53,036 nucleotides of DNA from JBEKHT01 sp049516595 (GCA_049516595.1 JBEKSY010000023.1:1-53036), one strand, 5' to 3'; shown: positions 43,372-52,018, counted from the first letter of the stretch. Notes: a model not told the origin generated them from the sequence alone. Numbers and translations are program-made.

Positions 43372-44581
43372 TTGATTCTCCTTGGATGATTTTTTCCATT
43401 TCCTCGATCAGTTCTTCTTCTTTTCCGATGGCCACCGTAGTGGCAGCCGTCAGGCTGTGGCAGGCATCAGAAAATCCGCCGAGTCTATCTGTCGCCTCGG
43501 GAAGCAAGATATTGAGTCCCATTGCTCTTCCCGCCCTGATTTCCCCTTCCATGAAAGGAGAAACCCGCATGGAAATCTTCACCTCGTTGAACTTGATGGC
43601 GCCGAACCCCGGGATTTCATCGGGGATAATCTGAAATCCTGCGATGTATTTCTGGGGATCAATATGGTTTGTGTCCTTAATGACATCACAGAATGCCCCA
43701 ATCATTTTTACGCCCATCGGGAAAAAGCGGTTTTGGACATGAAACCACTGGATGTGAGGCGCCTTTCTTAGTTCACCTGATTGAAGCCTTGTGATCTGTT
43801 CGTCAAATATCTTCGTCCGGATAGCCTTTAGCTGTTCCACCATGCGGCCCGACTCTGGTGAAACCCCTTCAAGGCAAACCCTAACCGCCATCTCCGGTCC
43901 TTTTTGGTAATAGCCTACCCCCCCCAGAATATCAAGATAGTCACCTAGTTCGATACAGGGTATTTGACCTTTTGAACTGGTCAACAGGTACTGCTCCCCG
44001 GTTTGCTGTTTCCTGATCTCCATCAGGCCCTGTCGAACGGCTTCCTGGGCAACATCGCGGTTCTGGCTCACCAGGCGGCCGTCCACAAAAAAACCGTCTG
44101 CCACTGCGCCTACCGCTGCGATCTGAGCCATGTCCCGATTGACGGAATCGAGAGTCAGCGCAAAAAGATAGCATGTCGTCGAACCGGAAATATCTCGATC
44201 CCCTTTCAATCCGAAGAGATCAGGGTCAAGATTGAGGACTCTCGGATCGGTCGAGGCTTCAGCGACATGGTGATCCAGGATCAGCGTCAGATTTCTTCCC
44301 TTGTTCAATTCGGAAAGCATCGGCGCGATTCTGCCGGCAAAATCGGCAAAGATAAGAATGCTTCCCTCCTGTTCGTAAACCTTTCTCAGTACGGCGGGAT
44401 ATGGCTTTTCCAAACAGAAGCGCTGGACCTTGAATCCTTGCCTTTCCAATGCGCGGGTGAGTATGGCGCCGGAAGTAAGCCCATCGGCATCATTGTGGTG
44501 AAAGACCTGAACAGTCTTTTCAGGCCATTGCTTGAGTTGCCGAATGGCACCTTCCATTGCGTCAATTAAGGTATTCAGCAT
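43364..44581 (-). CDS. DHH-family phosphoesterase
   Basis: A 405-residue protein with the DHH superfamily motifs FHHNDADGLTSGA (about 28-40), IFADFAGR, ILDHHVAEAS (about 100-109) and a DHHA1-like C-terminal domain. Relatives degrade short oligonucleotides, cyclic dinucleotides or single-stranded DNA; the substrate is not known. It is AT-rich like the mevalonate kinase gene, with which it overlaps. Its ribosome-binding site AAAGGAG lies inside the remnant of an ABC permease gene that reads through the start, so the present 5' end is a rearrangement junction. Confidence 0.8.
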   Translation of the reverse strand: MLNTLIDAMEGAIRQLKQWPEKTVQVFHHNDADGLTSGAILTRALERQGFKVQRFCLEKPYPAVLRKVYEQEGSILIFADFAGRIAPMLSELNKGRNLTLILDHHVAEASTDPRVLNLDPDLFGLKGDRDISGSTTCYLFALTLDSVNRDMAQIAAVGAVADGFFVDGRLVSQNRDVAQEAVRQGLMEIRKQQTGEQYLLTSSKGQIPCIELGDYLDILGGVGYYQKGPEMAVRVCLEGVSPESGRMVEQLKAIRTKIFDEQITRLQSGELRKAPHIQWFHVQNRFFPMGVKMIGAFCDVIKDTNHIDPQKYIAGFQIIPDEIPGFGAIKFNEVKISMRVSPFMEGEIRAGRAMGLNILLPEATDRLGGFSDACHSLTAATTVAIGKEEELIEEMEKIIQGESNG

Positions 44582-44840
44582 CTTTCTCCTTTACTCAATT
44601 CGCCACTAAAGAATCCTAATGGAACCGTGATCAAAATCAAGACATCTGAAATGACGTTAATCTTGGGCGTAATCCCAAAACGTAGCATAGAAAAGATATG
44701 AATTAGCAGGGTCGAGTCGTTTCCGACTGAAAAATCGAGGTGTTAAAGTTATCAAACGACAGCAGAAAGGCCAGAATGCCGCTGGCAAACAAGGCTGGTC
44801 TCAAAAGCGAAAAAGTAATCCTCCAGTTCGCCCGCTCTAG
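44575..44840 (-). pseudogene. C-terminal fragment of a PotC-type ABC transporter permease
   Basis: On the minus strand one frame gives WRITFSLLRPALFASGI, LAFLLSFDNFNTSIF, and after a one-base shift the match continues GNDSTLLIHIFSMLRFG and TPKINVISDVL to a TGA at 44575. This is the last two membrane helices of spermidine/putrescine-type (PotC) permeases, with the usual SFD and FG.TP.IN signatures. The N-terminal part and partner genes are absent. The last codons overlap the start of the DHH gene. Confidence 0.65.
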
Positions 44841-44867
44841 ATGGCAGCCGCACCCGAATCTCGAATT

Positions 44868-45041
44868 TCAATTGAAAAGCGCTTTGGAAGGCGACCCGCT
44901 TGCGAAATTCACAGGATCATTGGCGCTCTCCACCCGATAAGCAGGGCCGATTTCATCGAACACAGTGCGCACATGTTTTGGACCTGTCTCGCGGTTTTCC
45001 AATACCAAATCCTTCGGCCCGACAAAAACCACTTCGCGCAT
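44868..45041 (-). pseudogene. Possible N-terminal fragment of a zinc-type alcohol/polyol dehydrogenase
   Basis: From an ATG at 45041 the first 20 residues, MREVVFVGPKDLVLENRETG, resemble the beginning of medium-chain zinc dehydrogenases. The following 37 residues to the stop at 44868 do not, so the family match ends almost at once. It could be a broken 5' end joined to other DNA. Low confidence, because the match is short. Confidence 0.35.
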
Positions 45042-45148
45042 GGTAAAGTTCCATAACTGCTCGAGGGAAACAAGGTTGCTTGATTCATATCGGAGGTAGT
45101 CATACTCTGCACGGTTGAGATTTGGACTTTTTCGCATTGCATTTCGTT

Positions 45149-45184
45149 TATAATTCGGTTATGAAACTTTCAGTAATTATCCCA
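45149..45184 (+). pseudogene. Promoter and first codons of a family 2 glycosyltransferase, cut off
   Basis: TATAAT (45149-45154) is followed after 6 bases by ATG (45161) and MKLSVIIP, the universal start of GT2 enzymes, arranged like the intact leaderless glycosyltransferase gene at 38988. After eight codons the sequence passes into the antisense of the IS remnant and family resemblance ends. The match is short, so this is suggestive only. Confidence 0.35.
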
Positions 45185-45562
45185 AGCAGCCCCAAAAGAC
45201 GCCCGGCGCTTGTCATCACTCAGGCTATCCAAGCCAGTCGCCAGCCGATCATCACTGAAGTCCAATGCATTCAATTGAACACCCAGGCAGCCATGCAGCG
45301 TTTCAGGCCGTTTGGCGGCCCAATCTTGTGCCCGATTCAACCGATGGTTTGCTTCCGACAAAATGTGAGTCAGCCAGCATTTTTCCTGGACTAATCCCTT
45401 ACCAGTTGCCGTGCACCACAAAGTGCTCGTCGAGCCGTTCGGCGAGTCCTATCCGTTCCATCGTGATTGTCAAAACCGGAATGTCGTCCACTCGTTCTGT
45501 TGTTACAGGGAGCTCTTCGCTCATGCCGATAGCTTACCGCATTTCTCAAATCCGGTCATAAT
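45170..45562 (-). mobile_element. Remnant of an IS1634-like (DUF4277) insertion sequence
   Basis: On the minus strand an ATG at 45524 begins MSEELPVTTERVDDIPVL and continues MERIGLAERLDEHF, HGNW, then an in-frame TAA (usually Q) and, after a frameshift with a small deletion, WLTHILSEANHRLNRAQDW, ETLHGCLG and LDFSDDRLA. This is the N-terminal DUF4277 part of IS1634-type transposases. The catalytic DDE domain is missing. Bases 45525-45562 upstream of the ATG look like the element's left end and abut the resumed GDPD gene. Confidence 0.75.
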
Positions 45563-46063
45563 ACGGGCGAACCCAAAGCTGAAGGAGGTGTTCGATCAGG
45601 TTCGCCGCCGCATCTGGATCAACGTAGAGCTTACGAACTATGCGACCCCGGCCGACGGCTGGAACGTCAGGTCGTCGACCTAATGCACCATATGAACATG
45701 AGCAGCCGCGTGCTCTTCTCTTCGTTCAACCCCCTCACGCTCCGAAGGGCGGGACGCCTGGCGCCTGAGGTTCCCTGCGCGATTCTGACCTGGCCCAGAC
45801 AGTTCATCCCCCTGCGAAAGGCATGGCTTGCGCCCCTGGTGCGTCACGAAGCCCGGCACCCGGAGATCGCACAAGTCTCCGCAAAGATGGTGGCGATGTG
45901 CCATCGGGCAGGGCGGATCGTTAGTGTTTGGGTTGTCAACGCTCCCGAGGACATGGAGCGGATGGCGGCGTTGGGTGTGGACGGCATTTTCACGGACGTC
46001 CCAGATGTGGCGCTGTCCCTTCTCGCGAGAGGCTCCCGGGCGATGGGTCATGTTGCCGTCTGA
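45563..46063 (+). pseudogene. C-terminal part of the split glycerophosphodiester phosphodiesterase, frameshifted
   Basis: One frame gives PKLKEVFDQVRRRIWINVELTNY, the GDPD strand with the conserved E of NxEL. At about 45648 the match moves to another frame (LERQVVDLMHHM, then SSRVLFSSFNPLTLRR and VSVWVVNAPEDMERM, GVDGIFTDVPDV) and runs to the stop at 46063. Loss of one base in a GGC(C)TGG context would explain the shift. Together with 40588-40732 it covers a GDPD except for about 40-45 residues after the VPVI strand. The stop overlaps the next gene by 14 bases, as expected of an old operon. Confidence 0.8.
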
Positions 46064-47045
46064 CTTGTTCCTGGCCGCCCGAGAGCGGGTTGCACCTCAC
46101 GTGCTGACCACGCCTGCTTGGCGGGATCCGGACGGCCGGATGCACGTGAAATGGGAGAACCACCAAAGAACGGGTTCCTTTAAGCTTCGAGGGGCAGTCA
46201 ACAAGGTTCTTGCCCTGTCGCCCGCTGACTTGGAACGAGGAATCGTGGCCGCTTCGGCGGGAAACCATGGGCAGGGCGTGGCCTATGCGGGTCGGCTCTG
46301 CGGCGCGAGGGTACGCGTCTTCGCCTCCGCGCAGGCCTCCCCACTCAAGTTGGAAGCGATGAGGGCGCTGGGCGCAGAGGTGATGCTGATTGAAGGGGAC
46401 TACGGACGAGCAGAGTTGGCGGCGATCGATTGGGGTAGGGAGCACGGGGCGGTCTGGGTTTCGCCCTACAATGACCCGTTGGTGATTGCGGGTCAAGGCA
46501 CCCTGGGACTGGAGATCCTTGCAGACTTTCAGAGTCTAGAGGTCGCCACAATAGTTGTTCCAGCAGGGGGAGGGGGATTGGCGGCGGGGATCGGGTGCGT
46601 CGTGAAGATGTTCCGACCGAAATGGAGAGTGATCGCCGTGCAGAGCCAGGCCTCGCCCTTTCTTCATCATTCCTACAAGGGCCTCGATCTTAAACAGATT
46701 CGGGAGCGGCCCAGCGTTGCCGACGGACTGGCGGGCCCGGTCGAGGAAGGCTCAATGACCGTCGAACTGGTCAGGGAGGTGGTGGACGAATTCCTGCTGC
46801 TTCGAGAAGAGGAGATTGAGCAGGATGTGGCGAGGGCATGGCAGGAATGGGGGGAGAAGGTGGAGGGCTCAGGAGCTGCGGGACTTGGCGGTGCCTATCG
46901 CCTCGGGGTCAAAGAACAGCCCGTGATCGCCGTGGTGACAGGCGGGAACATCGACCGGGATCTCCACGCGCGTTTGTGCACCCGCTGGGGCATCTCCGCG
47001 TCGGGGGCTGCCGATCTGCCCCCAGGGGTATACTCGCCCCAATGA
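46050..47045 (+). CDS. Threonine/serine dehydratase-like PLP enzyme
   Basis: A 331-residue fold-type II PLP enzyme. HQRTGSFKLRGAVNK carries the PLP lysine K45, SAGNHGQGVAYAG is the substrate loop and VVPAGGGGLAAGI binds the PLP phosphate. There is no C-terminal ACT regulatory domain, as in catabolic threonine dehydratase and serine racemase. It should deaminate or racemise Ser/Thr; the exact reaction is uncertain. The ATG at 46050 lies inside the end of the decayed GDPD frame and its stop overlaps the ATG of the next gene (ATGA). Confidence 0.85.
   Translation: MLPSDLFLAARERVAPHVLTTPAWRDPDGRMHVKWENHQRTGSFKLRGAVNKVLALSPADLERGIVAASAGNHGQGVAYAGRLCGARVRVFASAQASPLKLEAMRALGAEVMLIEGDYGRAELAAIDWGREHGAVWVSPYNDPLVIAGQGTLGLEILADFQSLEVATIVVPAGGGGLAAGIGCVVKMFRPKWRVIAVQSQASPFLHHSYKGLDLKQIRERPSVADGLAGPVEEGSMTVELVREVVDEFLLLREEEIEQDVARAWQEWGEKVEGSGAAGLGGAYRLGVKEQPVIAVVTGGNIDRDLHARLCTRWGISASGAADLPPGVYSPQ
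47029..47034 (+). promoter_or_regulatory. -10 box directly before the GH3-like gene
   Basis: TATACT ends 7 bases before the ATG at 47042, still within the end of the dehydratase gene. It predicts an internal, leaderless transcript start. Confidence 0.45.
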
Positions 47046-49864
47046 GAGCGTATTTCCGCACCTGGGCAAGATTGCTGTACGCTCTTTTCGTGATCCCCCT
47101 GATTCTTTCCCCGATCGTTGTTTCGGCCTCCAGCCCGATTCCCGTTCCGCCTTCACCTCAGGACCAGGCTGCCAGCATTCTGAAGGGCCTGACCGCCCAG
47201 GAAAAGGTTGGCCAGCTGTTTCTGGTTACCTTCGACGGCGATTCGGCGGCGGCAGGGACGCCGATTTATGAGTTGATCACCCACTACCATGTGGGCGGGG
47301 TGGATCTGCGCGCCGGAAGCGGCAACTTCAAGCCCGGGACCGGTGAGGCTGGTGAGGTCCAGGCGCTTGCGAACTCTCTACAGCAAGCTGAGGGCGACGC
47401 CGCTCAATTTCCAATCCCGTTGGATTCCGAACGTAAGGTTGCTCAGAGTCCCGCCTTCATTCCCCTGTTCGTTGCTGCTCAGCAGGATGGCAATGGCTTC
47501 CCCGACAGCATTCTGACCACCGATCTTACGCAGTTGCCCTCCGAAATGGCGATCGGTGCCACTTGGGATCCGGCGCTGGCGAAGAATGCCGGAGAAGTGT
47601 CTGGAAAGGAGTTGGCGGCCCTCGGGATCAATCTGCTGCTTGGTCCGTCTCTCGATGTGCTGGAGCGACCGAATCCAGGGGCTCCCGGAGACTTGGGGGC
47701 GAGCGTGTTCGGAGGAGATCCTTTCTGGGTGGGTCGAATGGGAGCGGCGTATATCGAGGGAGTTCATGAGGGCAGCCACAATCAGGTCGCGGTCGTGGCG
47801 ACGCATTTCCCGGGAATTGGCGGGAGCGACCGAGACCCTGAACAGGAAGTGGCCACGGTCCGCAAGGCTCTTGATCAGTTGGAGCAGATTGACCTCGCCC
47901 CTTTCTTCAGTGTGACCAATGGCAAGCCGGGTGGGGAGGACATCACCGATGGTCTCCTCGTTTCCCATCTGCGCTACCAGGGGCTGCAGGGCAACATTCG
48001 AGAGACCACGCGCCCAGTAAGCCTGGACCCGCAAGCTCTGGGTCAACTCTTGGCGCTCCCCCAGGTCTCCCCTTGGAGACAGGCTGGCGGGCTGACCGTG
48101 AGCGACTCTCTCGGAGCGGAGTCGGTTCGGCGGTTCTATGATCCCACGGAGATGAGTTTCCCGGGAAGGCAAGTCGCCCGCGACGCTTTGCTGGCCGGAA
48201 ACGACATTCTGCTCCTGGCGGATTTCAAAGTCCCCGGGCTGCAGGATGAGACCGCCGCGATTGAGGACACGATCGGTTTCTTTGTGCAGAAGTACCAGGA
48301 CGACACGGCTTTTGCCCAGCAAGTGGACCAGGCCGTCTTGCGGATTCTCACCCTCAAGTCCCGCCTATATCCGGAGTTCGCTCTCGGGGAGGTGGAACGG
48401 CCTCAGAGCCCCCTGGCGGATGTGGGAACCCAACAGCAGGTCGCGTTCGATATCGAGAAAGAGGCCTCAACGCTGCTCAGTCCCGCCGCCTCGCAGGGCG
48501 CAGGCGACCACGCTTTGGAGCTGCCGACCCCGGCTGATCACATCATTTTCCTTTCGGACTCTCAGATCTATCATCCCTGTACAGCTTGCAAGGCCACCAC
48601 GCTGATCCCCTTTGATTCCTTACAGATGACGGTGGAGAGACTGTACGGCCCGAACGCCAGCGGTCAGATTGACCCGTCTCGGCTTCATTCCTACACGTTC
48701 GCCGACCTGGAAGCCTATCTGCGCGGAACCAAGAATCCGAATCTCGATACGGATTTGAATGCTTCCTCATGGGTCGTTGTGCTGATGCTGAGTCCGAGCC
48801 AGAGCTCTCCGGGCTCTCAGGCCCTGTCCGATCTCCTGTCGCAGCGGGCCGATTTGCTCCGGAATCGCAAATTGGTGGTGTTTTCGCTCGATGCGCCCTA
48901 CTATCTCGATTCGACGGAAATCAGCAAGATCACCGCCTACTACTCACTGTACAGCAAAGCGCCGGCTGCCATCGAGGTCGCAGCACGAACGCTGTTTGGC
49001 GAACTCACGCCATCCGGCGCCTCCCCGGTCAGCATCGATGGGTTGGGGTACGACTTGGTGGTCGCTACCTCACCGGACCCGACCCAGATCATTCCACTGA
49101 GCGTGGTGAGCCCGAGTCAAGAGAAAGGGACTTCGACCCCAATCGCCACGGCCTCCCCCGCCAGTTTCAAGATGGGCGACACCTTGATCCTGCAAGCCGG
49201 CCCCATCCTCGATCACAACCACCACATCGTGCCGGACGGCTCGGTTGTGGCATTCAGCTTTGCCTATCCCGCGGAAAACATCCCTTCCCTAATGGTCGAA
49301 GCGACGACTCGCGATGGAATGGCAGGGGCCTCGCATCTGTTGGACCGAATCGGGGCTTTGGAGATGAGAGCCTCCAGCGAGCCGGCTTTGCTCTCAACCA
49401 TCATTCACCTTCAGGTGGGGCAGAAGCCCGGTTTCGTCACGGCCATCGCCCCCACGCTGGAGCCGACCACGACACCGGAAGCTAGCCCTTCACCCCCAAG
49501 GGCCACGACCACCCCCATCCCGAGCCTCACCGCCAAGAGCTCCCAGGGAAACCAATTCCCCGTGCTGGTCACCACCCTGGTTCTCTTGGGGTTCCTGTCG
49601 GTTGGAGGGGTGTGGCTTTTGACCCGGCTTAGACCGAAGTCCTCGAGGCGTCGGTCGTTGCTGTGGCTAATCCTGGGTGGCCTGGCCGGCTACGATTCCG
49701 TCGCTCTTGGTCTACCGGGGAACTTCTGGGCCAAGGGATTGGGATTGGGCTGGGCGGGTGCCCTGATGACTTTCCTGGGGACCGCCCTCGCGTTTGGGTT
49801 GCTTTGCGCTGCGCCGCTCTTGCCCCGCCCACCTTCGGCCAGCAAGGCGCGGGACGAGCCCTGA
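47042..49864 (+). CDS. Large membrane-anchored glycoside hydrolase family 3-like protein
   Basis: A 940-residue protein. A signal sequence (about 9-30) is followed by a GH3/NagZ-type TIM barrel (about 40-400): LTAQEKVGQLFLV, the strand HYHVGGV, GINLLLGPSLDV, ATHFPGIGG where NagZ has KHFPGHG, and LTVSDSLGAE with the putative nucleophile D355. NagZ's acid/base Asp-His loop is not recognisable. The middle third is unassigned. A Thr/Pro-rich linker and three C-terminal membrane helices (from about 840) anchor it. It may cleave beta-N-acetylhexosaminides of the envelope or have lost activity. The start is leaderless; the in-frame extension to 46838 is spurious. Confidence 0.75.
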   Translation: MRAYFRTWARLLYALFVIPLILSPIVVSASSPIPVPPSPQDQAASILKGLTAQEKVGQLFLVTFDGDSAAAGTPIYELITHYHVGGVDLRAGSGNFKPGTGEAGEVQALANSLQQAEGDAAQFPIPLDSERKVAQSPAFIPLFVAAQQDGNGFPDSILTTDLTQLPSEMAIGATWDPALAKNAGEVSGKELAALGINLLLGPSLDVLERPNPGAPGDLGASVFGGDPFWVGRMGAAYIEGVHEGSHNQVAVVATHFPGIGGSDRDPEQEVATVRKALDQLEQIDLAPFFSVTNGKPGGEDITDGLLVSHLRYQGLQGNIRETTRPVSLDPQALGQLLALPQVSPWRQAGGLTVSDSLGAESVRRFYDPTEMSFPGRQVARDALLAGNDILLLADFKVPGLQDETAAIEDTIGFFVQKYQDDTAFAQQVDQAVLRILTLKSRLYPEFALGEVERPQSPLADVGTQQQVAFDIEKEASTLLSPAASQGAGDHALELPTPADHIIFLSDSQIYHPCTACKATTLIPFDSLQMTVERLYGPNASGQIDPSRLHSYTFADLEAYLRGTKNPNLDTDLNASSWVVVLMLSPSQSSPGSQALSDLLSQRADLLRNRKLVVFSLDAPYYLDSTEISKITAYYSLYSKAPAAIEVAARTLFGELTPSGASPVSIDGLGYDLVVATSPDPTQIIPLSVVSPSQEKGTSTPIATASPASFKMGDTLILQAGPILDHNHHIVPDGSVVAFSFAYPAENIPSLMVEATTRDGMAGASHLLDRIGALEMRASSEPALLSTIIHLQVGQKPGFVTAIAPTLEPTTTPEASPSPPRATTTPIPSLTAKSSQGNQFPVLVTTLVLLGFLSVGGVWLLTRLRPKSSRRRSLLWLILGGLAGYDSVALGLPGNFWAKGLGLGWAGALMTFLGTALAFGLLCAAPLLPRPPSASKARDEP

Positions 49865-49950
49865 CAGTGTCTACCTCGGAAGGCATGCGGGGAGCCGGCT
49901 TTGGCAGAGCAAGGGCCAGGCCTGCTGTTTCGGGGAGCCGTCAGGCGATT

Positions 49951-50937
49951 CTAAGGGGCCAAAGCCCCATAGATTGCGATCAGGAGGAGCAGGCCAATCG
50001 CCCCAACCAGGATGCCGTCCCAAGCCTGAAGGTCTCGGCTCGCATGCCTCCAGAAGCGGTCCTTTGGCTGGGGGGCTGGAATCTCCTCGCCACGGAAGAG
50101 CGCCTCCCGAAAGGCCTCGATGTTCGCGGGTCGATCGTCGGGATGGAGCGCCATGCCCCACAGCAAGGCGTGTTCGACGCTGGCCGGGATGGCTGGGTTG
50201 AGGCGCCGCGGGGGGACGAGAGCTTCGGGGGATAAGAAGCGCTGCTTAGCCTCGGGAGGAGCCGAGTTGGTCAGCAAATGGTAGAGGGTCGCGCTCACGG
50301 AGTAGATGTCGCTGCGCGCGTCTGTGTGCCCAGTGTCGGCTCCATATTGTTCCAGGGGGGTGTAGAGTGCGGTCCCTCGGCCCTGCACAACCGTGATGGT
50401 CATCTCGTCGGGCACGAGGAGCTTTACGAGACCAAAGTCGACCAGCTTCACAACCCCGATTGGGGTGACCTTGATGTTGCTGGGCTTGATATCGCGGTGG
50501 ACGATGGGGGGATCCTGGCTGTGCATGTACTTCAGTGCGTCAATGAGTTGGCCGAACCAGCCGAGCACCTGCTCCACCGGAAGGCTTTCATTGTGGGCGC
50601 GTGCCTCCTCCATGAGGGTGCGCAGATCCTTGCCGGCCACGTAGTCCATGACCAAGTAGTCTCTTCCATTGGCGGAAAAGAAGTCAGAGACTTTGGGAAG
50701 ATTTGGATGGTCGAGGCGGGCCAGGACGCTGGCCTCGCGGTAGAATTGTTCGCGCGATTGTTTGGTGATGGCGGCAGGCAGGGAGGGGTCGTGTTCGATT
50801 TCTTTCAGTGCGCATAGACGCCCGGTGAGACGCTCGTCTTCGGCTAGGTAGATAGCACCCATACCTCCGTGCCCAATGGTTTCACGGAGGCGGTATCGGT
50901 TCCGCAGGACGTGGTCGGCAGGCAGGGGTTTGGGCAT
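49951..50937 (-). CDS. Ser/Thr protein kinase with C-terminal membrane helix
   Basis: A 328-residue Hanks-type kinase. Glycine loop GHGGMGAIY (about 22-30), ATP lysine K45 in CALKEIE, catalytic HRDIKPSN with D149, DFGL at 167-170, and GTALYTPLEQYG as the activation/P+1 region. A single hydrophobic helix (about 308-326) ends the protein with almost nothing outside. The ATG has GAAGG 5 bases upstream. It is divergent from the FHA-winged-helix gene, 241 bases away; FHA domains bind phosphothreonine, so that protein is an obvious candidate substrate (inference). Confidence 0.92.
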   Translation of the reverse strand: MPKPLPADHVLRNRYRLRETIGHGGMGAIYLAEDERLTGRLCALKEIEHDPSLPAAITKQSREQFYREASVLARLDHPNLPKVSDFFSANGRDYLVMDYVAGKDLRTLMEEARAHNESLPVEQVLGWFGQLIDALKYMHSQDPPIVHRDIKPSNIKVTPIGVVKLVDFGLVKLLVPDEMTITVVQGRGTALYTPLEQYGADTGHTDARSDIYSVSATLYHLLTNSAPPEAKQRFLSPEALVPPRRLNPAIPASVEHALLWGMALHPDDRPANIEAFREALFRGEEIPAPQPKDRFWRHASRDLQAWDGILVGAIGLLLLIAIYGALAP

Positions 50938-51075
50938 GATCCCTTCTGACTTCTTTGCCCCTGGTCGCCCTGGTGCAACCCTGGATGGTGGGAGAGAGGG
51001 CCTGTTGATTACGCGCCTCGGCGTGGACCATTCCTCCCCAGGGGTCCAGACGTGTCAGCAGGCGTTTGCATTGCG

Positions 51076-51081
51076 ATTATA
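51076..51081 (-). promoter_or_regulatory. -10 box of the kinase gene
   Basis: TATAAT read on the minus strand; predicted start near 51069 leaves a leader of about 130 bases. No convincing -35. Confidence 0.4.
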
Positions 51082-51146
51082 CAGCACGACTCTTGGCGAG
51101 TGGCCCGGATGGGGTGGGTCGCGGTTGCTTAGATCTGGCGCCTGAG

Positions 51147-51152
51147 TACAAT
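51147..51152 (+). promoter_or_regulatory. -10 box of the FHA regulator gene
   Basis: TACAAT on the plus strand, 26 bases before the ATG at 51179, which has GAGGGGAG about 4-5 bases upstream. No convincing -35. Confidence 0.4.
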
Positions 51153-51178
51153 CGGTGCCGCACGCTTGAGGGGAGTTC

Positions 51179-51835
51179 ATGGGAAATCATGAGGAATTTC
51201 CCGTTCTGATCCTACAGTCGGGTCCTTCGGCGGGGGAGCGATTCCTTATTCCACCGGAAGGACTGCTCATTGGCCGGGGAAAGGAATGCGATGTCGTCAT
51301 CTCGGACCGAAAGGTCTCGCGCCGTCATGCTCGGCTGATCCGAGACGGATCCGACACCCGGGTGGAGGATCTGGGCAGCAAGAACGGGACCTGGGTGAAT
51401 GGCAACCCGGTCGAGGGGCGCCAGCCTCTTCGAGATGGGGACATCGTGCAGATTGCGCTGGCTGTCCAGGCGACCTATGTGGCCTCCGATGCGACGGTTC
51501 CCTTGACTTACGAGGAACGCCCACTCGAGAGAGGGATCTTGCGTATTGATCCCAGGGCACACCAAGTCTGGGTTCGCGAGACGGAGGTCGATCCACCGTT
51601 GTCAGTGCATCAGTACCGGTTGCTTGAGCTCCTTTACCTACGTAGTGGCGGGATCGTCACGCGGGAAGAAGTTGTGGAGAACGTCTGGCCTGGAGTGGAT
51701 AGTGATGGGGTCTCCGAACAGGCGATTGATGCCTTGGTCCGCAGGCTGCGCGAACGGATCGGCGAAGTCGCTCCCGACCAAGAATTCATCTTGACGGTGC
51801 GGGGACATGGATTTCGGCTGCACAACGCTCCCTAG
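51179..51835 (+). CDS. FHA-domain transcription factor with OmpR/PhoB-type winged helix
   Basis: A 218-residue protein. Residues about 8-98 form an FHA domain with all landmarks (LLIGRGKECDVVI, SRRHARL, DLGSKNGTWVNG), which binds phosphothreonine peptides. Residues about 115-216 are an OmpR/PhoB-type DNA-binding domain (LSVHQYRLLELLYLRSGGIVTREEVVENVW, IDALVRRLRERI, ILTVRGHGFRL). There is no receiver or BTAD domain, so input probably comes through the FHA domain, as in EmbR but with domain order reversed. The divergent kinase gene suggests a phospho-relay pair. Confidence 0.9.
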   Translation: MGNHEEFPVLILQSGPSAGERFLIPPEGLLIGRGKECDVVISDRKVSRRHARLIRDGSDTRVEDLGSKNGTWVNGNPVEGRQPLRDGDIVQIALAVQATYVASDATVPLTYEERPLERGILRIDPRAHQVWVRETEVDPPLSVHQYRLLELLYLRSGGIVTREEVVENVWPGVDSDGVSEQAIDALVRRLRERIGEVAPDQEFILTVRGHGFRLHNAP

Positions 51836-51923
51836 GAGAGATCGAGAGCGGTCCGATCGATAGCGAGCAAGATTGGAGGGATCCGACTGGTTCCGGGCTG
51901 TGGGCGATCGTCGAGGCTTGGGC

Positions 51924-51929
51924 TATAAT
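51924..51929 (+). promoter_or_regulatory. -10 box of the tRNA gene
   Basis: Consensus TATAAT ends 10 bases before the first base of the tRNA. Confidence 0.55.
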
Positions 51930-51939
51930 CGGTCAAAGA

Positions 51940-52014
51940 CGGGGCGTAGCGCAGTTCGGCTAGCGCACCTGCATGGGGTGCAGGGGGTCGGCGGTTCAAA
52001 TCCGCCCGCCCCGA
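51940..52014 (+). tRNA. tRNA-Pro (anticodon GGG)
   Basis: A complete 75-base cloverleaf. The acceptor arms CGGGGCG (51940-51946) and CGCCCCG (52007-52013) pair fully, the D-stem is GCGC/GCGC, and the anticodon stem CCTGC/GCAGG encloses the loop ATGGGGT with anticodon GGG. The T-stem GGCGG/CCGCC has loop TTCAAAT. The discriminator is A and CCA is not encoded. It reads the proline codon CCC. Confidence 0.93.
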
Positions 52015-52018
52015 CTTG

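Noticed and set aside
44740..44940. Plus-strand 66-codon ORF
   Set aside because: It overlaps the minus-strand PotC-type and dehydrogenase relics; no start signals or family resemblance.
51940..52014. tRNA-Pro as an attachment site for an integrated element
   Set aside because: No integrase or repeated 3' tRNA segment was seen downstream; hisS follows directly.
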